This document shows positions 31,798 to 40,886 of a stretch of DNA of 64,000 nt, piece after piece; within the stretch, counting starts at the first letter, position 1, and each line of letters opens with the position of its first letter. A program made the translations under genes and the position numbers. Origin of the DNA: Naasia lichenicola. Lineage in GTDB: Bacteria; Actinomycetota; Actinomycetes; Actinomycetales; Microbacteriaceae. The notes under the pieces were generated by a model that saw only the letters and a program-made list of their open reading frames with translations, ran no database searches and was not told the origin of the DNA. The stretch covers positions 496,001 to 560,000 of the forward strand of contig NZ_SSSM01000005.1 in NCBI RefSeq assembly GCF_004801885.1, read 5' to 3'.

Positions 31798-33162
31798 GTG
31801 CGCAAGCATCTCAAGGCAGCCAAGGCCGACGACAGCGGTTTCACTCTCGTCGAGGTCATCGTCTCGATGATGGTCTTCGCCCTGATCGCCGTCGGCGTCA
31901 CGTACGCCACCTCGACCGCTCTCCGTCTCACGAACGACACCAGTGCCCGCGAGGTCGCCACGAACCTCGCCGCCTCCGAGATCGACTCGGTCCGCACGCT
32001 CGACGCCTTCGCCGTCTACACCGCTCCGGACCGCACGGTCACCGTCGGGACCCGCGTCTACACGATCAAGCGCTCCGCCGGCTGGGTCTCGGCCACGGGG
32101 ACCACCTCCGGCTGCGGAACCGGCACCGGCCAGCTGCAGTACAAGCGCGTGAATGTCACGGTCACCTGGCCGAGCATGCTCAACTCTTCGGCCGCCGCCC
32201 GCGCCGACACGATCATCGCCCCGTCGAGCCGTCTCAACGACCCCGACCTGGGTTCCATCTTCATCTCCGCCATCGCCGCAGACGGCACCGGCTCCGCCGG
32301 CAAGTCCGTCTCCGTCTCGCCCACCTCCGGTGGGGGCGGGGCGGCCCTGCCGACCCAGCCGGCCGCCACCGACTCCGACGGCTGCAGCTACGCCTTCTCC
32401 GTCAAGCCCGGCAGCTACACCGTCACCCTGTCGAAGGCCGGTGCGATCGACGTCAATCAGGCGACCGCCCCGACAGCCACCATCTCCGTCGGCGCCGGCG
32501 GCGCTGCCTCAGCAGCATTCCAGTACGACGCGGCGGGCACCTACAACGTGAGCTATGCGCCGAACGCGGCCGCCTCGCGCATCCTGCCCACCAACCTGAG
32601 CACGACATACGTCAGCAGCTTCGCCCCATACACCAGCCCCACCACCGGCACGCCGAGCACGGTATCCCTCTTCCCATTCAGCGACGGCTACAGCGCGTTC
32701 GGCGGGGCCTACATCGCTCCGACCACAGCGAACACCGGCTGCGTCTCGGTCGATCCCGCCGCATGGAACCAGTCGACGGTCAACGGCAAGGTGATGGCGG
32801 CCGGCGATCGCCTCGACCCCGTCAGCACCACGCCCGGCGGCTCGACGGCCATCAGCGTTCCGATGGGCGCTCTGAGCTACAGCGGAACGCTGCTCGTGAC
32901 GAATGTGCGCATCACCTCCAAGGTGAACGCCGCCGCTGGAGATCCGGGCTGCTACAGCAACCGTCAGTACACCTATTCCGTGTCAGGGCTCGGCGGCACC
33001 TCGCTGCTCGCCGTGCCGTACGGATCCTGGCTGGTGGAGGAGCAGACCATCCTCGGCTGGGTCACCGTGGCCAACAATCGCTATACCGAGCCGCTGAACG
33101 CAGCCGGCGACATCGAGACGGCGACGAACATCGTCACGATCGACCCGAGGAAGCTCAAGTGA
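31798..33162 (+). CDS. Minor pilin, PilV-like with large C-terminal domain
   Basis: 454-residue prepilin. The 14-residue leader ends in DDSG, followed by FTLVEVIVSMMVFALIAVG with Glu5. The ~400-residue remainder is Thr/Ser/Gly-rich and includes a segment resembling an Ig-like or carboxypeptidase-regulatory repeat (GSYTVTLSKAG, then FQYDAAGTYNVSY). This is large for a minor pilin and suggests a tip adhesin. GTG 31798 after GGGGGAGG is preferred over an upstream ATG. The stop overlaps the next gene as GTGA. Confidence 0.8.
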   Translation: MRKHLKAAKADDSGFTLVEVIVSMMVFALIAVGVTYATSTALRLTNDTSAREVATNLAASEIDSVRTLDAFAVYTAPDRTVTVGTRVYTIKRSAGWVSATGTTSGCGTGTGQLQYKRVNVTVTWPSMLNSSAAARADTIIAPSSRLNDPDLGSIFISAIAADGTGSAGKSVSVSPTSGGGGAALPTQPAATDSDGCSYAFSVKPGSYTVTLSKAGAIDVNQATAPTATISVGAGGAASAAFQYDAAGTYNVSYAPNAAASRILPTNLSTTYVSSFAPYTSPTTGTPSTVSLFPFSDGYSAFGGAYIAPTTANTGCVSVDPAAWNQSTVNGKVMAAGDRLDPVSTTPGGSTAISVPMGALSYSGTLLVTNVRITSKVNAAAGDPGCYSNRQYTYSVSGLGGTSLLAVPYGSWLVEEQTILGWVTVANNRYTEPLNAAGDIETATNIVTIDPRKLK

Positions 33163-33869
33163 GCCGGCCGGTGAGCATCACCGCTCGCATCCGAGCGCGA
33201 CTCCGCCACGCATCACACGATGACGCAGGCATCAGCCTCTCAGAGCTCATCATCACCATGATGGTGGCCTCGATCGTGCTCACCATCGCGTCCAGCATGT
33301 TCGTCACGATCGCCCAGTCGACCACGGCGTCGAATCAGGCTCGGGACGCTGCAACCGTGGCAGGCACCGCCAGCAACTCCATCGGTCGCGCCATCCGCTC
33401 AGCCGTGCAGGTCACCAAGCCGGACGGCAAGCTGGCCGCGGCCGTCGTCGCGGGCACCGCATCGAGCGTGACGCTGACCACCCTCGTCATGCCCGCCAGC
33501 TCGACCACCCTGTCGCCGGTGCAGATCCGGTACACGATCGTGAACGGCGCACTCATCGAGGAGACCTGGACCGGCAGCAACTCCACCGGCTTCTGGGTCT
33601 TCACCGGTGCGGCGACCCGCACCAAGAGCCTGGGCTCCACCATCGTGCTGCCCACAGGCAGCGACGCTCCCATCTTCAGCTACCTCGACGGCAATGGTGC
33701 ACCGATGACGATTGCTGCATCGGGTCTGACGGACGCACAGCGCAAGGACGTCAGCTCCATCGATCTCACCCTGCGAGTGCGCTCGTCGAGCTCGACCAAG
33801 GCCAAGCCCATCATCATCGACACCACGATCGGCATGCCGAACCTGGGCTATTCGGGAGACGACTCGTGA
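33159..33869 (+). CDS. Minor pilin, PilW-like
   Basis: 236-residue prepilin. The leader ends in DDAG and the mature N-terminus is ISLSELIITMMVASIVLTIA with Glu5; Ile in place of Phe1 is tolerated in minor pilins. The remainder is a beta-rich domain with few charged residues. GTG 33159 lies inside the previous stop codon, and the stop overlaps the next gene in the same way, so the three minor pilins are made together, as expected for a priming complex. Confidence 0.78.
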   Translation: MSRPVSITARIRARLRHASHDDAGISLSELIITMMVASIVLTIASSMFVTIAQSTTASNQARDAATVAGTASNSIGRAIRSAVQVTKPDGKLAAAVVAGTASSVTLTTLVMPASSTTLSPVQIRYTIVNGALIEETWTGSNSTGFWVFTGAATRTKSLGSTIVLPTGSDAPIFSYLDGNGAPMTIAASGLTDAQRKDVSSIDLTLRVRSSSSTKAKPIIIDTTIGMPNLGYSGDDS

Positions 33870-35680
33870 CCCGCATCGGCACGCTCAGGACTCGACTGCT
33901 CCGCCGACTGCGCGACGGGCAGAAGGACGCCGGCTACACGCTGATCGTCGTCACCGGCATCGGCCTCGTCATGCTGCTCTTCGTCGCCACCTCGCTGACG
34001 GTCGCGAGCTCCGGCTACAAGAAGGCGCACACCGACGACGATTGGAACGCCGCCCTGAGCGCCGCCTACGGCGGACTCGAGGAGTATCAGACGCGCCTGT
34101 CCAATGACAGCACCTACGTCAAATACGGAAACCCGTCTGCGCCGTTCAGCGCGACGAGCACTGACACCGGTACTGCCGCGGGCTCGACGCTGCTGACCCT
34201 TCCGGGAACGCCGAACGTGAACACCGCGTTCGGCATCGGCGCCGCGGGCACCTGGTCGTCCATTCCCGGCGGCGCCTCGAAGTTCCGCTACGAGGTCAAC
34301 ACCAAGGACTACTCCGCCAGCGGAATCGTCCATCTCCGCGTCACGGGCAAGGCCAACAACTCGACCCGATCGATCATCGCCGACCTCAAGCAGAGCGGAT
34401 TCCTCGACTTCGTCTACTTCAGCGACTACGAGATCCAGGATCCGCAGATCTCGGGCGCGAGCAGCAGCTGCGTCAAGTACGCGTGGGATGGCCGCGTGGC
34501 CACCAGCAACTGCGTCAACATCCAGTTCGGCGCCTTCGACGTCATCAACGGGCCACTGCACAGCAACGACCAGCTGCTGGTCTGCGGCGCGCGCTTCAAG
34601 GGCGTCGTCACCTCCTCGAGCACGACCACGCCGATCTACTCCAAGTCAGGGTGCTCGTCGACCACCTCCTACTTCGAGAAGAACACGGACAACGCGCCCG
34701 CCTATCACGGCACGATCGCCATGCCGGTCACCAACGACCAGCTGCAGACCGAGACCTACACCGATCTCGCGAGCGTGGCCGATCCCGGCTGCCTCTACAC
34801 CGGTCCGACCACCATCACCTTCAACAGCAACGGCACGATGACGATCATCTCGCCGTGGACGCAGTTCACCCAGACCAACTCGGCCGGCACGGTGGGCGCC
34901 AAGCCCGACAGGTGCGGAAAGCCCGGCAATGGGAACAATCAGCTCGGCAATATCGCCGGCGCGACCATCCCCACTCTGCCCAGCAACCTCATCTACGTGC
35001 AGAGCGTGCCGTCCAACAGCGGCTCCGACGTCAACAAGGGCACTGCATCCTCACCGCCGAACAACTTCACCTGCACCAACACCAACGGCATCGCTGGCTG
35101 GACCTTCAGCAAGAACGGCACCACCATCCAGTACCCGATGGTGGGCGAGGACACGCCGCTCGGCAGCAGCTCGACGAACCCTGCGTACGGATGCACCAAT
35201 GGCGACGCCTATGTCAAGGGCGCCTTCGACGGGTCGATGACCGTCGGCGCGAAGAACTACATCTACATCACCGGCGACATCACGTATGTCAACGCGACGT
35301 CCGACATCCTCGGCCTCATCTCGACCAACGCGGTGTACGTCTGGAATCCGGATGTGGCGACCGGCGGGACCAGCGGCGACCGCACCATCCAGGCGTCGAT
35401 CCTGTCCGTGGCGCACACCTTCCAGGTGCAGAACTACAACAGCGGATCGCTCAAGGGCACCCTCAACGTCTACGGCGCGATCGCCCAGAAGTACCGCGGT
35501 ACCGTCGCCACCTCGAGCGGCGGCGTGCGCAACTCGGGCTACGCGAAGAACTACGTCTACGACGAGCGACTGCGGTACACGGCCCCGCCGAAGTTCCTGA
35601 CGCCGACCTCGACCACGTACGACGTGAGCCAGGTCGCCTCGGTCCCCGCAGCCTTCAGTGCGACAGGAGCCATCAACTGA
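33866..35680 (+). CDS. PilX-like pilus protein, large
   Basis: 604-residue protein with one N-terminal membrane segment (GYTLIVVTGIGLVMLLFVAT). The segment sits like a prepilin helix after AG, but position 5 is Val, not Glu, which resembles PilX/GspK-type proteins and tip subunits. The external part is rich in Ser, Thr, Asn and Gly with several Cys, and ends with a region (VYGAIAQKYRG, then KNYVYDERLRYTAPPKFL) often seen in actinobacterial and Deinococcus pilus tip proteins. GTG 33866 overlaps the previous stop; pilD begins in its stop codon. Confidence 0.72.
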   Translation: MTRIGTLRTRLLRRLRDGQKDAGYTLIVVTGIGLVMLLFVATSLTVASSGYKKAHTDDDWNAALSAAYGGLEEYQTRLSNDSTYVKYGNPSAPFSATSTDTGTAAGSTLLTLPGTPNVNTAFGIGAAGTWSSIPGGASKFRYEVNTKDYSASGIVHLRVTGKANNSTRSIIADLKQSGFLDFVYFSDYEIQDPQISGASSSCVKYAWDGRVATSNCVNIQFGAFDVINGPLHSNDQLLVCGARFKGVVTSSSTTTPIYSKSGCSSTTSYFEKNTDNAPAYHGTIAMPVTNDQLQTETYTDLASVADPGCLYTGPTTITFNSNGTMTIISPWTQFTQTNSAGTVGAKPDRCGKPGNGNNQLGNIAGATIPTLPSNLIYVQSVPSNSGSDVNKGTASSPPNNFTCTNTNGIAGWTFSKNGTTIQYPMVGEDTPLGSSSTNPAYGCTNGDAYVKGAFDGSMTVGAKNYIYITGDITYVNATSDILGLISTNAVYVWNPDVATGGTSGDRTIQASILSVAHTFQVQNYNSGSLKGTLNVYGAIAQKYRGTVATSSGGVRNSGYAKNYVYDERLRYTAPPKFLTPTSTTYDVSQVASVPAAFSATGAIN

Positions 35681-36531
35681 TGCTCGCCATCGTCGACTCC
35701 GGACTGCTCCGGATCCTGCCCGCCATCATCGGCGCCTTCGGACTCGCCTTCGGCTCGTTCCTCAACGTCGTCGTCTACCGCGTGCCGCGCGGGCTGTCAG
35801 TGGTCAACCCACCGTCCGCCTGCCCGGGATGCTCGTCGGAGATCAGCGCACGCGACAACATCCCGGTCGTGTCCTGGCTTCTCCTGCGTGGACGCTGCCG
35901 CACCTGCCGCGAGCCCATCTCGGCGCGCTACCCGATCGTCGAGGCCATCACGGCCGTCGCCTTCGTGGTCGTCGGCATCTTCTTCGCCGCCCGGATCGGA
36001 ACGCAGACGACTGCGGTCGGCGCAGTCGGCGCCGGCATCACGATGATCGCGTTCCTGTACCTCGCGGCCATCAGCGTGGCGCTCACGGCCATCGACCTCG
36101 ACCTGCGTCGACTGCCGACGGCGATCGTCTACCCGGCCTATGGGGTCGGCGCACTGCTGCTGGGAATCTCCGGTCTGTTGAGCGGCGACCTCGTGTCGCT
36201 CGCCTGGGCCGCAGCCGGCGCGGGGCTATCCTTCGCGTTCTTTCTCATCCTCCTCGTCGTGTCCGGCGGGGGAATGGGCTGGGGCGACGTCAAACTTGCC
36301 GGAGTGCTCGGGCTCTTCCTGGGATTCCTCGGTCCCGCACCGCTCTTCGTGGGCGTCGCGGCCGGATTCCTCCTCGGAGGGCTCTACGGCATCGGCATGC
36401 TCCTGGCCGGTCGCGGCGGTCGCAAGACCGCCATTCCGTTCGGACCCTTCATGATCGCGGGCGCCTGGCTCGCCGTCTTCGTCGGACAGCCTGTGGCCGA
36501 CGCCTACCTCTCCGTCACCGGCCTCAACTAG
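35680..36531 (+). CDS. pilD: Prepilin peptidase PilD
   Basis: 283-residue polytopic membrane aspartic protease that cleaves prepilin leaders and may methylate the new N-terminus. The cytoplasmic loop has the two CxxC pairs (CPGC and CRTC) of the full-length family. The active-site aspartates are in AIDLDLRRLP and in the GGGMGWGDVKL motif (GxGD). About seven further membrane segments are seen. It starts in the stop codon of the PilX-like gene and follows the pilin genes it serves. Confidence 0.95.
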   Translation: MLAIVDSGLLRILPAIIGAFGLAFGSFLNVVVYRVPRGLSVVNPPSACPGCSSEISARDNIPVVSWLLLRGRCRTCREPISARYPIVEAITAVAFVVVGIFFAARIGTQTTAVGAVGAGITMIAFLYLAAISVALTAIDLDLRRLPTAIVYPAYGVGALLLGISGLLSGDLVSLAWAAAGAGLSFAFFLILLVVSGGGMGWGDVKLAGVLGLFLGFLGPAPLFVGVAAGFLLGGLYGIGMLLAGRGGRKTAIPFGPFMIAGAWLAVFVGQPVADAYLSVTGLN

Positions 36532-36543
36532 GGGAAAGCCAAC

Positions 36544-37590
36544 ATGCCCAAAGCAACTGTCGTAGGACTCGACTTCGGTCGAGGCGTCCTGCGCGCCGTC
36601 GAAGTAGCCGGTGCAGCAGGACCCCATCCCATGGTGATCCGCCATCACGAGCTGCCGCTGCCGACCGGATCGGTCACGGGCGGCGAGGTCCGAGACCCCG
36701 CAGCGGTGTCCGAGGTCATCAAGGCCATGTGGTCGCAGGCCGGCTTCAAGACCAAGAAGGTCGTGCTCGGCATGGGCAACCAGCGCGTGCTGGTGCGCGA
36801 GCTGAGCATGCCCAAGATGCCCGCCGCTCGGATGAAGGAGGCGCTGCCCTTCCAGGTGCAGGAGCTGCTCCCTGTGCCGGTCGCCGACGCCCTGCTGGAC
36901 TTCTATCCGACCGCCGAGGCGGTCACGGACGGCGTGGAGGTCATCAACGGCCTGCTCGTCGCCGCCGTGCGCGGAGCGGTCGAGGCCAACGTCGAGGCCG
37001 TGCGCCTCGCCGGGCTCGAGCCGATCGGGGTCGATCTCATCCCCTTCGCGCTGAGCCGGCTCCTGCTGCCGGTCAATGACGTCTCCCACACGGCCCTCGT
37101 GCACATCGGCGCCACCACCACCAGCGTGGTGTTCGTGCAGCAAGGCGTCCCGCAGTTCGTGCGCATCATCCCCGCGGGCGGCGACGACGTCACCCGTGCC
37201 CTGGTGAACCGCTTCGAGATCGACATGGTCGCCGCCGAGCGTCTCAAGCGCGAGGTCGGCCTGAGCAACCGTGTCTCCACCGCCCAGAAGGGCGCAGTCG
37301 AGACCATGTTCGAGGTCACCGGCGAGCTGCTCACCAGCCTGCGGAACACCTTCACCTTCTACACGAACACCCGCAGCTCGGGTGACCTCGACCGCGTCCT
37401 GCTGAGTGGCGGAGGCGCGCGGCTCCAGGGCCTCGCCGCCGCCCTCGGCGAGGTCACGAGGCTCCGTGTCGAGATCGCCGACCTGGGGTCAGCATTCGCC
37501 CTGGACTCCTCGCTCGAGAAGTCCGCCTTCAGCGACGCGAGCGGCGACCTCGCCGTCGCGCTCGGCCTCACCGTGGGGAGCGCAGCATGA
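36544..37590 (+). CDS. pilM: Pilus assembly protein PilM
   Basis: 348-residue actin-like cytoplasmic protein. The N-terminal nucleotide-binding motif is GLDFGRGVLRAVEV. The middle has MPAARMKEALPFQVQELLP, characteristic of PilM, and the C-terminal LLSGGGARLQGLAAAL is the second phosphate/adenosine motif. It links the PilN-PilO complex to the PilB/PilC motor. It begins 12 bases after pilD and overlaps pilN by four bases. Confidence 0.92.
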   Translation: MPKATVVGLDFGRGVLRAVEVAGAAGPHPMVIRHHELPLPTGSVTGGEVRDPAAVSEVIKAMWSQAGFKTKKVVLGMGNQRVLVRELSMPKMPAARMKEALPFQVQELLPVPVADALLDFYPTAEAVTDGVEVINGLLVAAVRGAVEANVEAVRLAGLEPIGVDLIPFALSRLLLPVNDVSHTALVHIGATTTSVVFVQQGVPQFVRIIPAGGDDVTRALVNRFEIDMVAAERLKREVGLSNRVSTAQKGAVETMFEVTGELLTSLRNTFTFYTNTRSSGDLDRVLLSGGGARLQGLAAALGEVTRLRVEIADLGSAFALDSSLEKSAFSDASGDLAVALGLTVGSAA

Positions 37591-38498
37591 CGACAACAGC
37601 AGGACCGACCTCGGAGATCCCGCAGGTCCAGACCGCTCCCGCCCCGACGGCGGCGGAAGCCCTCGGCGGTACGGCGGCTGCAGTCGAGACGACGGTCGGC
37701 GCGCCGACGCCCGCCGGCAAGAAGAAGGTCAAGGCACCGAAGGCGGTCAAGCCCGCCAAGGCTGCCGGCACGGAGGTCGCAGCGAAGCCCTCCAAGGGCC
37801 TCCGCGCTCCCATCGCTCTTCCGAAGGGACTGCCCACCCACGCAGCTTCGATGACGATCGGCGGCATGCCGAAGGTCGACCTGCTGCCGCTGAGCATCCG
37901 CGTGCTCGACAGGCAGAAGCGTGCCCGCAGGACCATGCGCCTGGCCGCGCTGGGAATCGCAGTCATCGTCCTGGCCGGCACCGGGGCGGCCTGGTACCTC
38001 AACACGACCACGCAGGACGAGCTCACAGAAGCGCAGAGTCTCTCCAGCTCTCTGGTGGGACAGCAGGCGCAGTACTCCGACCTCGTCGCCACCGAGCAGC
38101 GGATCGACCTCATCGAGGCGGCGCAAGCCGTCGGAGGTTCGACCGATGTCGACTGGCGCGCCTACCTCGCCGACATGCAGGCCACCCTGCCCGCCGGCGT
38201 CGTCATCAAGACGGTGTCCATCGACTCCGCGGCGCCGGGCATGGTCTACGAGCAATCCGCGACTCCGCTCGAGGGCAGCCGAATCGCCACCCTGACGTTC
38301 TCCGCCATCAGCCCGAGCCTCCCCGACGTGCCGACCTGGCTCGATGGGCTCCGCTCGCTCAAGGCCTTCGTCGACGCGACGCCGAACTCGGTGCAGCTCG
38401 ATGAGACGGGCGGCACCTACGTCGTGGACATCACGATGCACATCAACACCGACGCCTACACCAACCGCTTCGCAACGACCGGAACGGACGCCCAGTGA
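37587..38498 (+). CDS. pilN: Pilus assembly protein PilN
   Basis: 303-residue bitopic membrane protein. A long Pro/Ala/Lys-rich cytoplasmic N-terminus (1-90) contains MPKVDLLPLSI, the segment that docks into PilM. One membrane helix is near 113-133 (AALGIAVIVLAGTGAAWYL), followed by a coiled coil and a ferredoxin-like extracytoplasmic domain (DVDWRAYLADMQATLPAGV). The N-terminal extension is longer than in Gram-negative PilN. Overlaps pilM and pilO by four bases each. Confidence 0.85.
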   Translation: MTTTAGPTSEIPQVQTAPAPTAAEALGGTAAAVETTVGAPTPAGKKKVKAPKAVKPAKAAGTEVAAKPSKGLRAPIALPKGLPTHAASMTIGGMPKVDLLPLSIRVLDRQKRARRTMRLAALGIAVIVLAGTGAAWYLNTTTQDELTEAQSLSSSLVGQQAQYSDLVATEQRIDLIEAAQAVGGSTDVDWRAYLADMQATLPAGVVIKTVSIDSAAPGMVYEQSATPLEGSRIATLTFSAISPSLPDVPTWLDGLRSLKAFVDATPNSVQLDETGGTYVVDITMHINTDAYTNRFATTGTDAQ

Positions 38499-39211
38499 AC
38501 ATCGCGCTCGACCACAGGACCAAGGTCATCATCGGCGCCGTCTTCATGGTGCTGCTCGTCGTCGGGGGCTGGTTCCTCGGCGTATCGCCGCAGCTCGACT
38601 CGCGGGCGCTGGCGCTGGCGCAGATCGCGAACGTCGCTGTGGCCAACGAGGCCGCCGCTGCCAAGCTGGGCGCACTCTCGGCGGCGGCGGACACCCTGCC
38701 GGCCCTCGAGAGCCAGCTCGCGACCCTCGACGCATCGGTGCCGTCCAATGCGGACAGCGCGGCGCTGCTCTCGCAGATCAACGCGATCGCCGCGTCAGCA
38801 GGCGTCGTCGTCGACGGCGTGAAGCTCGAGGACGCGACGGCCTACACGCCTCCGCCGCCCGCCGATCCGAGCGTCGCCACCACCGATGGAACGGCATCGG
38901 CGGCGACCGCCTATTCGGATCCGCGAATCACCGCGGGCAACTTCATCCAGATCCCGGTGACGGTCAGCGTGACCGGCTCGTACGAGAACGTCCAGGCATT
39001 CCTCGCGGGACTCCAGAACGGGTCGCGGCTGTTCCTGGTCAACAGCTTCCAGAGCACCCGCAACGCGAGCGAGGATGGCTCGTCGACGACGATCACGGCC
39101 GACAGCTCCGTGAGCGCGGTCATCGGCGGCTTCGTCTATGTGCTGCTGAGCAGCGAGGACGCCTCCGCCAACGCCACGGCCGCGGCAGACGCGACGGCTG
39201 CCGCCGGCTGA
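38495..39211 (+). CDS. pilO: Pilus assembly protein PilO
   Basis: 238-residue membrane protein with one N-terminal helix (VIIGAVFMVLLVVGGWFLGV, residues ~11-30), an Ala-rich coiled coil and an extracytoplasmic PilO domain (FIQIPVTVSVTGSYENVQAFL). It forms a heterodimer with PilN. GTG 38495 overlaps the pilN stop. It is the last recognisable pilus gene; no pilP or pilQ follows, as expected without an outer membrane. Confidence 0.85.
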   Translation: MNIALDHRTKVIIGAVFMVLLVVGGWFLGVSPQLDSRALALAQIANVAVANEAAAAKLGALSAAADTLPALESQLATLDASVPSNADSAALLSQINAIAASAGVVVDGVKLEDATAYTPPPPADPSVATTDGTASAATAYSDPRITAGNFIQIPVTVSVTGSYENVQAFLAGLQNGSRLFLVNSFQSTRNASEDGSSTTITADSSVSAVIGGFVYVLLSSEDASANATAAADATAAAG

Positions 39212-39231
39212 CACGTCCGTACTCGGCACGC

Positions 39232-39268
39232 CAGGCGCTCCTCCACCGACTCGGTGGGGGAGCGTCTG
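39232..39268 (+). terminator. Terminator after pilO
   Basis: Arms 39232-39247 and 39253-39268 pair over 16 bp with two G-U type differences and a GACTC loop, 21 bases after the pilO stop. It closes the pilus locus. Confidence 0.75.
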
Positions 39269-39372
39269 CGTTGCAGCAGCAGAAGCCCGTCCAGACTCAT
39301 CCGGCGACGTCCTCACTAGAGTGGGCACTGCGCGACGGAGCTCGTGAATCCTCGCGCGAGAGGAGCGTTCCG

Positions 39373-39669
39373 ATGTCAGACCACGCAATGCACGAGGAAG
39401 ACGCGCACGACGACGTGCGGGGCCATTCCGCCGATGGTGCCGAGATCCACCCCGACGAGGCCACACCGGGTGATCCATTCGAGCCGGTGCCGACGGCCGC
39501 CGTCGTCCATGAGGACGAGGCGACTCCCGGGGTCCCCTTCGAGGCTGCCACGAACGATGACGAGCACGACGACGAGGCCACGCCAGGCGAGCCCATCGAC
39601 GACCCGTCCGACGACGACGTGCACCCCGACAGCGCCACGCCGGGAGTGCCCTTCGGAGACGATCGATGA
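39373..39669 (+). CDS. Small acidic protein with DEATPG repeats
   Basis: 98-residue, very acidic protein, not recognised. It contains four spaced copies of D-[ES]-A-T-P-G-x-P-[FI]: DEATPGDPF, DEATPGVPF, DEATPGEPI and DSATPGVPF, about 20 residues apart with Asp/His/Glu-rich spacers. It has no signal peptide or membrane segment and looks disordered. GAGGAGC about seven bases before ATG 39373 supports expression. A -10-like TAGAGT is at 39317. The stop overlaps the following membrane protein gene as ATGA, so the two probably act together. Confidence 0.6.
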   Translation: MSDHAMHEEDAHDDVRGHSADGAEIHPDEATPGDPFEPVPTAAVVHEDEATPGVPFEAATNDDEHDDEATPGEPIDDPSDDDVHPDSATPGVPFGDDR

Positions 39670-40781
39670 GCCCGGCCCGCCCGATCGACCCCGAGGACGT
39701 CGACTCGACGTCCGCTCGCGCCTCGACAGGCAGGTCGCGGCAGGGGAGTGACGAGCCCGTCGCGGACACGGACGCGCAGTTCGAGACCGCGGCGCCGGTG
39801 TCGGCGTCGCGCGCTGTAGGCGTGGACCCGACACCGACCATCATCGAGTCGCACGGCGACCCGGTCATCGTCGATTCGACCGCCCCGGGTGCCGTGCTGG
39901 TGGAGCCCGCCGGTGACGTCGACGGCCCCGCGCATCGCCGCTCTGGGCCCGCAGACACCAGCCCGGTGTCCGAGGACGCCCCCGTCGCCCCCCGGCCGAC
40001 GCTCGTCCAGCCGGTCGTGCCGCTCACCGAGACCGCACCCGTGTCCGCGTCCGCGCACATCGCCGAGCCCACCCGGACGCACGACGACGAGCCCACGCCC
40101 GCCGTCGAGGCGGTGCCGGGCCAGACCCCACCGCCCGACGCCAATGTCGTGACCGCACCGACCGCGCCCGCGGCCGACGCGGATGCGACGCCGACGCAGG
40201 TCGCTCCGGTGACCCCGCCGGCGCCTGTGGCCCCGCAGACGGTCTACGTGCAGCAGCCTGCCGCGCCGAAGAAGCGGGGCAACCGCGGATTCGGCGTGCT
40301 GATGAGCGTGCTCGGCACCATCGTCTTCGCCCTCGTCTGGGCAGGCGTCGCCGCGCTGATCATCGCCGTCTCGGCGCCGGATCGGTTCTCCGAGTCGATG
40401 AGCACGTTCGTGGTCAGCGCCGCGTTCCTGACTCCCATCGCGGTGTTCCTCGTCGCGATGCTGCTGCTCGCCCTCCTGGTGAACCGGGGCGGCTGGCCCT
40501 GGTACATCATCGGCGGCTTCGTCGTCGGCCTCCTGGTGTACGGCGGCTATCTGCTCGGCGGCATCATCACGGTGTCCCAGCGGATCACCCAGGACGAGGT
40601 GCAGGGCTTCGTGACGTCGATCGCGATCACGCCCTTCGCCATCGCCGCCGGCGTCGTGGCCCGAGAGGTGGCGCTCTGGACGGGGCTGGCGATCTCGGCT
40701 CGCGGCAAGCGGGTCAAGAGCCGCAACGTGGAGGCACGCAGCACGTTCGAGCGCGAGCAGGCGGAGCGCACCTCCGTCTGA
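39666..40781 (+). CDS. Hypothetical membrane protein with Pro/Ala-rich cytoplasmic region
   Basis: 371-residue protein, not recognised. Residues 1-~205 are a disordered Pro/Ala/Val/Thr-rich region ending in KKRGNRG. Four membrane segments follow (FGVLMSVLGTIVFALVWAGV, AAFLTPIAVFLVAMLLLALL, YIIGGFVVGLLVYGGYLLGG, ITPFAIAAGVVAREVALWTG) and a short basic tail. It is coupled by a four-base overlap to the DEATPG protein. A 24-bp palindrome follows. Lying between pilus and flagellar loci it could belong to either or neither. Confidence 0.55.
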   Translation: MSPARPIDPEDVDSTSARASTGRSRQGSDEPVADTDAQFETAAPVSASRAVGVDPTPTIIESHGDPVIVDSTAPGAVLVEPAGDVDGPAHRRSGPADTSPVSEDAPVAPRPTLVQPVVPLTETAPVSASAHIAEPTRTHDDEPTPAVEAVPGQTPPPDANVVTAPTAPAADADATPTQVAPVTPPAPVAPQTVYVQQPAAPKKRGNRGFGVLMSVLGTIVFALVWAGVAALIIAVSAPDRFSESMSTFVVSAAFLTPIAVFLVAMLLLALLVNRGGWPWYIIGGFVVGLLVYGGYLLGGIITVSQRITQDEVQGFVTSIAITPFAIAAGVVAREVALWTGLAISARGKRVKSRNVEARSTFEREQAERTSV

Positions 40782-40800
40782 CGCGCTGATCCTCAAACGC

Positions 40801-40856
40801 GAACTGCCCAGTTCTGCCGCCTGAAACGCATCTCAGGCAGCAGAACTGGGCAGTTC
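40801..40856. repeat. Intergenic palindrome, family 1 copy B
   Basis: Arms 40801-40824 and 40833-40856 pair over 24 bp with one G-U type difference and an eight-base loop. The arm core CCAGTTCTGCCGCCTGA is shared with 23389-23430. It lies between convergent stop codons, so it likely ends both transcripts. Confidence 0.75.
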
Positions 40857-40886
40857 GGCGTTGGGGTTGAAGTCCTTACACGCGGG

